Below are positions 40,201-46,201 of a stretch of DNA of 64,000 bases, piece after piece; position 1 is the stretch's first letter; each line of letters opens with the position of its first letter. The notes beneath the pieces are model-generated. The model ran no database searches and was not told the DNA's origin. It saw nothing but the letters and a program-made list of their open reading frames with translations. The DNA is from Halorubrum vacuolatum (GTDB lineage Archaea > Halobacteriota > Halobacteria > Halobacteriales > Haloferacaceae). The position numbers were made by a program, and so were the translations under genes. The DNA is taken from the NCBI RefSeq assembly GCF_900188065.1, contig NZ_FZNQ01000009.1, positions 62,001-126,000 on the forward strand, written 5' to 3'.

Positions 40201-42646
40201 CGTCGAGGCAGCGGCGAGGCCCATCGAGACGTATCGTGAGACCGCAACCGCACTTGGTGCGGTGCTCGGATATTTATCGGGAGATGGAAACGTGCACCAC
40301 GATCGGGAGCACGGGAGCTACGCGTTACGGTTCACGAACACCGAGGAAGAACTCTTAGAGGACTTCGAGCGGGCGTGTCGTACTGTGTTCGATGCGGAAT
40401 CCGTTCGTCCACCGAGCGAGCAGCACGAAGACGGAAAGGAGACGGTCAGAATCCACGGAAAGGCGTGCGTCGATCGGGTACTCAACGCCGGAATGAACCT
40501 CGAGACGTACGAGAACAAAGCGTTCCCCGCGGCCGTGTCAGAAGGGGACAGCCGGATGAAAGCCGCATTTATTCGTGCGATGGCCGACAGCGAGGGGACC
40601 GTCGACGAGAACGCGGGATTCGTCCGGATCAGCTCCGCTAGTTATGAACTGTTGATGGGTATCAAGAGTCTGTTACTCGAGTTTGGAATCACGACGCAAA
40701 TACGGGAACGGAACCGTGACCCGCCCCGGCAGACCCTTTATACATTGGCCATCACGTCAGCACCGTCGCTCGATGCGTTCAGAAAACATATCGGGTTTAC
40801 CCTTTCGAGAAAGCAGACCTCCCTAGAGACGGTATGCCGGAACAAATCCGGCGAGAGAACGATCCTCGACATCGTACCCGACTGTGGGGACATCCTGTAC
40901 CGGTTACGGCAGTCCCTTCGGCTTCACCAATCGGAATGTGGCATAAACGCCACGACGTACTGTAATTTCGAGAACGGCGACGCGAACCTCTCGTTCCTCA
41001 AAGGGCGACCGATTCTGGAAACGTTCGAAGAGCGGGTTCGAACGGCGGAAGTCGATCATCGAAGGGTCAGCACGCCGTGTTCTTGGGAGACGCTCAAGCA
41101 GATCAAAGATCGATACCACGTCTCACAGACCGAACTCGCTAATGGAACGGAATACACACAACAGGCCGTCTCACGGCTGTGGGGGAACGATGACGATCTC
41201 CAGTCGGCGATCAGAGAGAAGCTGTCGACGGTGGTTGATAGGGTTCGTTCCACCGATCTTGAGGAACTGGCATGCCTCGTACGTGGCAACATCAAGTGGC
41301 GACGGATCGAGTCGGTGGATTCCGTTCAACCGTCGATCGCTGATGATCAGATCCCGTTACTAAAACAGCAATTAACCGAACTGCTTGGTGGACCGATCTC
41401 GACGGTTGAAGAACGTGCGAAGGAGCTGCTGAACGATGAGACGGATCCGAGCACGTGGACTGAACTTCGGAAGATGATCGAGCGGTACGACATCTCCCAG
41501 CGCTCGATCGCTACCGATGTCGACGTGGATCAATCCACCATCTCACGTTGGTTCGACGGAACCGTCACGACCGACCGATTTGATGACGTCGTCGACGTCG
41601 CGCTCAAACACATACGCGCTCGTCGTAGGGCGATTCGATCGCTTCTCGAAGAGATCGAGGATCGGAGACAACCGAAGGTGTACGACTTGACGGTTGAGGG
41701 AACACACAATTTCGTCGCCAACGGAATGGTAGTCCACAACTCGGAGGATCGCTCGGCGATGCACCAGGCACTTGAACAACAACAGATCAGCGTGAACAAG
41801 GCCGGGATCAACGCGACGCTTAAATCGCGGTGTTCCTTGCTCGGCGCGGCAAATCCGAAGTACGGCCGCTTCGACCAGTACGAGCCGATCGGTGAGCAGA
41901 TCGATTTAGAGCCCGCGCTCATCTCACGGTTCGACCTCATTTTCACCGTGACCGACCAGCCGGACCCCGAACACGACTCCCGGCTGGCCCGCCACATCCT
42001 CAAGACGAACTACGCCGGCGAACTCAACACTCAGCGGGCGAACGTCCCGAGTTCGGAGTTCACCGCCGAGGAGGTCGATGCGGTCACCCAAGAGGTCGCC
42101 CCCGAGATCGACGCCGACCTCCTCCGGAAGTACATCGCACACGCGAAGCGGGACTGCTATCCGACGATGACCGAGGAGGCGATAGGGATCATCGAGGAGT
42201 TCTACGTGAACCTTCGCTCGAAGGGTGCCGACGAGGACGCCCCCGTCCCGGTGACGGCCCGGAAGTTGGAGGCGATGGTGCGGCTCTCGGAGGCGAGCGC
42301 ACGGGTTCGGCTCTCCGATGTCGTTACCCCCGAGGACGCGGAGCGGGCGACTGGGATCGTCGAGTCGTGTCTCCGGGATATCGGGGTCGACCCCGAGACC
42401 GGGCAGTTCGATGCCGACGTGGTGGAGACGGGTACCTCGAAGAGCCATCGTGACCGGATCAAAAACATCAAAGGGCTCATCGAGGAGATCGAACGCGAGT
42501 ACGAGGAGGGTGCGCCGGTCGAGGAGGTACTCGACCGCGCCGACGAGATCGGAATGGATCGGAGCAAGGCAGAAAACGAGATCGAAAAGCTCCGGACCAA
42601 AGGCGAGGTGTACGAGCCGAGCCAAGGCCACCTCCGGTTGACCTGA
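37202..42646 (+). CDS. mcm: Replicative helicase MCM interrupted by two inteins
   Basis: The 1814-codon frame encodes a 700-aa MCM after removal of two inteins (473 and 641 aa). Extein parts are an N-terminal domain with a zinc finger (CQRC ... CQGC near 138-161), the Walker A GDPGTGK up to residue 333, the Walker B VDELDKMR up to residue 872, and the arginine-finger region LISRFDLIF. A C-terminal winged helix follows. MCM forms the hexameric 3'-5' replicative helicase. Splicing of both inteins is required for function because each sits inside an ATPase motif. It starts at ATG 37202, and the next gene follows by 3 nt. The intein regions have less GC-rich codon use than the exteins. Confidence 0.96.
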   Translation: MAQAGNQDLTERFIQFYRNYYRDEIGALAQRYPNEQRSLYVDYDDLYQFDRDLAEDFQSQPDQLREYAEEALRLYDLPADVSLGRAHVRIENLPESIDIRGIRVHDDHIGKLVSIRGIVRKATDVRPKVTEAAFECQRCGTMTYIPQADGGFQEPHECQGCERQGPFRVNFDQSEFIDSQKLRIQESPEGLRGGETPQSIDVDIEDDITGHVSPGDHVTAVGVLHIEQLEQGNEKSAIFDLYMDGVSIAIEDEEFEDMDITAEDQREIIELSERDDIYEAMIGSIAPAIYGYEEEKLAMILQLFSGVTKHLPDGSRIRGDLHMLLIGDPGTGKCVDGDTSVVLGDGRAVEIRELVEANLDDPKPIDDGVWDTVDFEVPALQKDGTVGMSRATKVWKREAPETMYRIETASGSELTVTPSHPLFVQHDGRFEPTVAEQLAEGEFIATPDRLETAVDDTLDVDFRRSQSWNAARLDLPEEWTPELARLLGYIVAEGYAEARDDGTGFVSITDNDEAVLSDARSAFETLGLRTSTRKSREKKTARELLCSASEFVRFLENLDEALLKGSAKQRIPTEICRASPPITRAFIKGYVEGEGHVSATQREITVASMSEQLLRDLRTLLLQHRITTQLHERKNGSHRLRISGAQFDRYVTEIGFVTGRKQQAAEAHLSTDRNTNVDVVPNVAPIIRRVRESLGLTQYDCGVPRNTYRHYESGTRNPSVGALKRIVEAFENAATKRTEDAKIGKARPDGGRVATDIAALRQLAEGDVRWDRIDTIEPIAPEDDWVYDLEVEETHNYVSNGIISHNSQMLSYIRQIAPRSVYTSGKGSSSAGLTAAAVRDDFGDGQQWTLEAGALVLADKGIAAVDELDKMRCVTGETLVHLGDGRISRIREIAREAEEDGQIESLPNGRTIRDVDLDVWSMAPDGSLTRRSVTAVHEYASPEELTEVSLESGESVTATEDHPFFVLENGTRKTKPAGDLEPGDWTFVPDTIPRPARDGGVEAAARPIETYRETATALGAVLGYLSGDGNVHHDREHGSYALRFTNTEEELLEDFERACRTVFDAESVRPPSEQHEDGKETVRIHGKACVDRVLNAGMNLETYENKAFPAAVSEGDSRMKAAFIRAMADSEGTVDENAGFVRISSASYELLMGIKSLLLEFGITTQIRERNRDPPRQTLYTLAITSAPSLDAFRKHIGFTLSRKQTSLETVCRNKSGERTILDIVPDCGDILYRLRQSLRLHQSECGINATTYCNFENGDANLSFLKGRPILETFEERVRTAEVDHRRVSTPCSWETLKQIKDRYHVSQTELANGTEYTQQAVSRLWGNDDDLQSAIREKLSTVVDRVRSTDLEELACLVRGNIKWRRIESVDSVQPSIADDQIPLLKQQLTELLGGPISTVEERAKELLNDETDPSTWTELRKMIERYDISQRSIATDVDVDQSTISRWFDGTVTTDRFDDVVDVALKHIRARRRAIRSLLEEIEDRRQPKVYDLTVEGTHNFVANGMVVHNSEDRSAMHQALEQQQISVNKAGINATLKSRCSLLGAANPKYGRFDQYEPIGEQIDLEPALISRFDLIFTVTDQPDPEHDSRLARHILKTNYAGELNTQRANVPSSEFTAEEVDAVTQEVAPEIDADLLRKYIAHAKRDCYPTMTEEAIGIIEEFYVNLRSKGADEDAPVPVTARKLEAMVRLSEASARVRLSDVVTPEDAERATGIVESCLRDIGVDPETGQFDADVVETGTSKSHRDRIKNIKGLIEEIEREYEEGAPVEEVLDRADEIGMDRSKAENEIEKLRTKGEVYEPSQGHLRLT
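38201..39619 (+). mobile_element. MCM intein 1 (in Walker A), with LAGLIDADG endonuclease
   Basis: Residues 334-806 of the precursor, between GDPGTGK and S. It begins with Cys (CVDGDTSVVL) and ends VSNGIISHN followed by extein Ser, so all splice-junction nucleophiles are present. Dodecapeptide endonuclease motifs are LLGYIVAEGYA and FIKGYVEGEGHV. A helix-turn-helix-like stretch (PIIRRVRESLGLTQYDCGVPRN) follows the endonuclease. It is a selfish homing element that spreads into intein-free mcm alleles. Confidence 0.93.
39818..41740 (+). mobile_element. MCM intein 2 (after Walker B), with LAGLIDADG endonuclease and HTH segments
   Basis: Residues 873-1513 of the precursor, between DELDKMR and SEDRSAMH. 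It begins with Cys (CVTGETLVHL) and ends VANGMVVHN followed by Ser. Endonuclease motifs are VLGYLSGDGNV and FIRAMADSEGTV. At 641 aa it is large. The extra length contains three helix-turn-helix-like segments (RLRQSLRLHQSECGIN, RYHVSQTELANGTEYTQQAVS, RYDISQRSIATDVDVDQSTIS). It is homologous to intein 1 in the first of these. Confidence 0.93.
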
Positions 42647-42649
42647 ACG

Positions 42650-42940
42650 ATGGATCGGATCTCAGCACTGCGGAACATCGAGGAGGCCCTCAGAGCTTTC
42701 GAGGAGGGGGAGGTCGATCTGGCGGCGACGGAACGGCAGGTTGCGACGGTGTTGCGCACGTACGCCACCGATTTCGAGGGCGACGACGACGTGTTTCGGG
42801 CGGTCGGCGATCCACCCGCGGACGGCCTCGTCGTCATCGCCCCGTCGGCACCGGCCGCACGCGAGCGCGTGCAAGGATTGATCGGCGAAGAAACCGGCGA
42901 GAGAGGGACAGAAATGACGTTTGATCTCGAGCGGCTTTGA
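42650..42940 (+). CDS. Small conserved haloarchaeal protein downstream of mcm
   Basis: This 96-aa protein has an N-terminal helical pair (MDRISALRNIEEALRAFEEGEVDLAATERQV) and a short beta segment (ADGLVVIAPSAPAARERVQGLI). It starts 3 nt after the mcm stop, so it is co-transcribed with the helicase. I do not know its function. From memory it belongs to a haloarchaeal DUF found beside mcm in many genomes, unverified. The length and coupling make it a real gene and a possible replication-associated factor. Confidence 0.7.
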   Translation: MDRISALRNIEEALRAFEEGEVDLAATERQVATVLRTYATDFEGDDDVFRAVGDPPADGLVVIAPSAPAARERVQGLIGEETGERGTEMTFDLERL

Positions 42941-43054
42941 ACCGATGTCGCTCCACCGGGGTCGCCGGAGGTCACCGTCCGCGACGGATCGTTTCAGCGA
43001 CGCGAAACTGCGGGGTTCGTAAGTGCTTTTATTAGGGATCGATGACCGCGTAGC

Positions 43055-43393
43055 GTGTTGCTGGTGGTGACGTATTCGACGTCGGCACGGACCGGGCTCC
43101 GAAACACCTGCCGGGCCCACGAGGATCACGTCGTCCGCCGCTTTGGGCGGGCGGCGCTGTTCGAGGCGACGGCGTTCGGCGCGTTCCTCGCGCTGCGGTT
43201 GCAGGAGACGTACGGCGCCGACGTGCAGATCGAGCGCACCGAGCCGTTCAACGAGTTCACCGACGTCGACGAGGCGGTAGTGGACGCTGCACGAGCGTAC
43301 GCGAATCGAGAGACGAAGGCGACGCCATATGCCGCGTTCGCCGCGGGAACGGAGTACCCGGACCCGGACGAGTTGAAGGGACGGAAGTTGTGA
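43055..43393 (+). CDS. Conserved haloarchaeal hypothetical protein (mcm-parA cluster)
   Basis: This 112-aa protein begins MLLVVTYSTSARTGLRNTCRAHED and contains VVRRFGRAALFEATAFGAFLALRLQ, followed by an acidic region with FNEFTDVDE and PYAAFAAGTEYPDPDEL. There is no known motif. The start is GTG at 43055 with a CTTTTATTAG element at about 43026-43034, which begins a new transcript inside the cluster. Its stop overlaps the next gene's start. Confidence 0.7.
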   Translation: MLLVVTYSTSARTGLRNTCRAHEDHVVRRFGRAALFEATAFGAFLALRLQETYGADVQIERTEPFNEFTDVDEAVVDAARAYANRETKATPYAAFAAGTEYPDPDELKGRKL

Positions 43394-44220
43394 TGACGAG
43401 CGAGGCGATCTCGAAATCCAGAAGCGGCCCGATTCCGGATCCGCAGGAGGTGCTCGGACGGGTCCCGACCGGACGGTCGTTGTACCACGAGTTGGCCGCG
43501 GCGGCGCGCTCGCGTGGGTGCCGATCGACGGTTGCCGATGCGATCGCGGAGACACACGCCGCGCTCTCGGAGATCGACGTGCCGGCGACCGAGATGGAGC
43601 ACGCCAGACGGCGTCTCGCCGAGGCAACTGGCGAGGAGGAGCGGCTGAAAGAGCGCGTCGCGGCCGCACGGGGTGACCTTCGCGGGCGACGGGCGGTCGA
43701 CGCGCCGACCGAGGAGGCGCGTTTGGAGCTTCGGGCAGCCGCCGCGGCGCTCTCGGAAGCCCAAACGGAACGGATAGCAGCCGAACAGGCGTTCGAGCAC
43801 GAACGACGACGCGCCATGGCCGCCCGCGACGCGAGGGAGCGTCGACTCCGATTGCGTGATCGCCTCGACAACCGGCGACGGGCGGCACGGGTGCAGCTCG
43901 CACGCGAGGTGTATCCGACGTTTCGGATGGCGCTTGCGGCCGTGCCGGCGGGCGACCCGGACGAGGCGGGCACGGAGGCGGGCGAGTACGCGGGATCGGA
44001 ACTCGCCGCGTCGCTGGCGGCGGTTCGGATCGCCGAGTTGGAGGGACCGGTGACCCTCTCCGAACGTGCCGTTGCCGCCTTCGCGACGGCGTCCCCGGCT
44101 GAAGCGAGATCCGTGGTCCCCCCACAGCGATCGGGAGATGACGCGAGGATGGACGACGAGCCGATCGTGCGGGCTGAGCGGATACTCGGCGTGTCAGTCG
44201 AGATGGACGACACTTTATAA
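43393..44220 (+). CDS. Coiled-coil hypothetical protein (mcm-parA cluster)
   Basis: This 275-aa protein is dominated by a long Arg/Glu/Ala-rich coiled coil (about residues 60-165, with EEERLKERVAAARGDLRGRRA and ARERRLRLRDRLDNRRRAAR). Flanking globular parts include VLGRVPTGRSLYHELAAAARS and a C-terminal RAERILGVSVEMDDTL. The ATG overlaps the stop of the previous gene (TGATG). The TATA box of the next gene is embedded in its last codons. Function unknown; the coiled coil suggests a partner-binding or oligomerising role. Confidence 0.7.
   Translation: MTSEAISKSRSGPIPDPQEVLGRVPTGRSLYHELAAAARSRGCRSTVADAIAETHAALSEIDVPATEMEHARRRLAEATGEEERLKERVAAARGDLRGRRAVDAPTEEARLELRAAAAALSEAQTERIAAEQAFEHERRRAMAARDARERRLRLRDRLDNRRRAARVQLAREVYPTFRMALAAVPAGDPDEAGTEAGEYAGSELAASLAAVRIAELEGPVTLSERAVAAFATASPAEARSVVPPQRSGDDARMDDEPIVRAERILGVSVEMDDTL
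44213..44220 (+). promoter_or_regulatory. TATA box of the gene at 44244
   Basis: CTTTATAA overlaps the stop codon of the upstream gene and lies about 27 nt before the ATG at 44244. This indicates an internal promoter in the mcm-parA cluster. Confidence 0.6.
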
Positions 44221-44243
44221 ACAAAGGGGAGGCCAACCGGCAC

Positions 44244-45020
44244 ATGGAGCGGTCTTGGAGCGTCGACCGGGTGGACGGTATCACGCTGGTCCGCTGTCGA
44301 GTGCGCAACGACCGGAGCGTCCCCCGTCGAGTGCGGATCGAGAGCCGTCTCGACGGGCCCGTGCTTCCGCCCCGGCGTCGCGGCGTCCCGGAGAACGGAT
44401 GGGACGAGTCGGGCGTGACGCTGCGGCTTGAACCCGGGGAGCGACGAGCGCTGGGGTTCGCCTCGCCCGCCGAGCCGACCGATCCGCCGGTGACGGTGAG
44501 CGAAACCGAACCGACGACGGAAGACCGGGAAGCCGATGCATGCGAGGCCGTCAGGCGCCTCGAGACACACCGGCCGCCCGCCGACGTCGTCGAACGGATC
44601 GGCGGCGCGTTCGGGATGGATGACGACGATGAGGGCGATGACTCCGGCGATAGCGACGATGAGAGCGATGACTCCGGCGATGACGACGATGAGAGCGACG
44701 GCACAACCGGCAGTGAGGGTGGGACCACGTCCGAAGAACCACACGGGCCGGAGGGATCCTGCGGACCTGAGCGAGTCAACGAGTGGCTCGGTCGGATCGA
44801 AAAGCGGATCGAGCGGGGTGAGCGGCTCACGAACCCGGACCTCGAAACGGCGACGGAGGCACTCGTGGAGACGGGAGGACTCACGGCGCTTGCCGACCTC
44901 AACGATCGGTTGGAGGTCGATGCCGAGCAGCTCCAGCAGATAAGCGACCGCGCAGCGACGCTCGCCGAGCGCGCGGACGCGGTCGACGTACCCATCGACG
45001 CCATGGAGGAGCTTGCGTGA
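44244..45020 (+). CDS. Hypothetical protein with acidic repeat linker (mcm-parA cluster)
   Basis: This is a 258-aa protein. Residues 1-90 form a beta-rich domain (VDGITLVRCRVRNDRSVPRRV, VTLRLEPGERRALGF), which resembles the domains of archaeal surface or coat-associated proteins only in general terms. Residues 125-150 are an Asp/Ser/Glu repeat tract coded by imperfect 24-30-bp repeats. The C-terminal 80 residues are helical (VNEWLGRIEKRIERGERL). It is followed by a ParA/MinD-type ATPase whose GTG start overlaps its stop, so the two are translationally coupled and probably interact. Confidence 0.68.
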   Translation: MERSWSVDRVDGITLVRCRVRNDRSVPRRVRIESRLDGPVLPPRRRGVPENGWDESGVTLRLEPGERRALGFASPAEPTDPPVTVSETEPTTEDREADACEAVRRLETHRPPADVVERIGGAFGMDDDDEGDDSGDSDDESDDSGDDDDESDGTTGSEGGTTSEEPHGPEGSCGPERVNEWLGRIEKRIERGERLTNPDLETATEALVETGGLTALADLNDRLEVDAEQLQQISDRAATLAERADAVDVPIDAMEELA

Positions 45021-45670
45021 TACTGGCCGTCGCGGGCGGAAAGGGTGGGGTCGGCAAGACCACCATGGCGTACAACGTCGCCGCCGCGCTCGGTGCCATC
45101 GTCGTGGACGCCGACCTCGGGATGGCCGATCTCCCGGGACGGCGAGGGCCGGACCTCCACGACGTCCTCGCCGGCCGGGCCGACATCAGCGAAACCGTCC
45201 GGTGTGGGCCGGTCGATATCGTTCCCTGCGGTCGAACCCTCGCCGGGGCGAGAGCGTGCGACCTCACCGCCCTCGACGGGGCGCTTCGGCGGCTCGAACG
45301 CGAGCGTGGGACCGTTGTCGTCGACTGTCCAGCCGGTCGGCGGGCCGACGCCGGCGTTCCGCTCGCCGTGGCGGACGCCTGCCTGATCGTCGTCTCCCCG
45401 CAGGCCTTCGCGCTCGCCGACGCGATACGGACCCGCGAACTCGCCCGGGAGCTTGACGCCGGGCTGGTCGCCGGTGTGATCAACCGAACCGTCGAAAGGG
45501 CGCCGACAGAAACCATCGCGGACGCGCTCGGCGGCCCGGTGGAGGTGGTTCCCGCGGATCCGCGGGTCGGCCGCTCGATTGCCGAGGAACGCCCGATCGT
45601 CGAGGGTGCTCCCGACAGCGTCGCGGCAAAAGCGATTCGGGCGCTGGCGACGCGTGTCCCCAACGGATGA
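45017..45670 (+). CDS. ParA/MinD-type ATPase
   Basis: This 217-aa protein has the deviant Walker A GGKGGVGKTT near residues 7-16, a Walker A' region IVVDADLGMADLPG, and a Walker B VVVDCPAG. It is shorter than MinD (about 260 aa) and lacks a clear C-terminal amphipathic membrane helix. Such ATPases position or segregate DNA or protein complexes. Its placement at the end of the mcm cluster suggests a link to replication or cell-cycle events. The start is GTG at 45017, overlapping the upstream stop. Confidence 0.88.
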   Translation: MILAVAGGKGGVGKTTMAYNVAAALGAIVVDADLGMADLPGRRGPDLHDVLAGRADISETVRCGPVDIVPCGRTLAGARACDLTALDGALRRLERERGTVVVDCPAGRRADAGVPLAVADACLIVVSPQAFALADAIRTRELARELDAGLVAGVINRTVERAPTETIADALGGPVEVVPADPRVGRSIAEERPIVEGAPDSVAAKAIRALATRVPNG

Positions 45671-45707
45671 TCCGGAAGAGGAGAGCGCCTCCGAAGTCTC
45701 GCCGTCG

Positions 45708-46076
45708 CTACCCGTCCGTATTGAACGCGAGCCGATCGGTTCGGTGAGCGTCATCCCCGGGGATCGAAGGAACACCGGCGGTCGGTGATGCCCACGTCAT
45801 CGACGCGGACGACGACGCTGTCGACGGATCGAGCCCCGCCGCCGTAACGAGCAACTCCGCGAACCGCCACTCGTCGACCTCGGCGGCGGCTGCGGCCCGC
45901 TCGAAGGTGATCTCCCCCTCCGCAAACCGCTCGATCGCCCGGTCGAGACGCCACGACGCGAGGGCTTCGGCGAGCAGTCGCTCGGCCGCAACGTCGCGGT
46001 TGAGCTGTCGCCGACGCGCGTATCGCGAGAGCGAGCCCGCGAGGTCGTCGTCGAGGGTCACGGCAACCCGTTCCAT
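45708..46076 (-). CDS. UPF0175/RHH-like small protein, possible orphan antitoxin
   Basis: This 122-aa protein starts MERVAVTLDDDLAGSLSRYARRRQ, a ribbon-helix-helix-like strand-helix. It then has AIERFAEGEITFERAAAAAEVDEWRFAELL, the helix-turn-helix pattern of UPF0175-type antitoxins. The C-terminal 45 residues are low-complexity and unlike the family. A neighbouring reading frame over the same DNA gives a more protein-like sequence (VVVRVDDVGITDRRCSFD), so a frameshift is possible. No toxin gene is adjacent. The upstream gap 46077-46201 is short and featureless. Confidence 0.55.
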   Translation of the reverse strand: MERVAVTLDDDLAGSLSRYARRRQLNRDVAAERLLAEALASWRLDRAIERFAEGEITFERAAAAAEVDEWRFAELLVTAAGLDPSTASSSASMTWASPTAGVPSIPGDDAHRTDRLAFNTDG

Positions 46077-46201
46077 ATCACGAACGAATCAGGCGAGGGA
46101 CAATCAATCTTTGTCCGTCTCGGGGCAATTTCCGGCTCGTTCTCGGGCCGACGACCGACGCCCGTCGGACAGCCGGCACACGGGAGCGGGAAGCCGACGG
46201 G

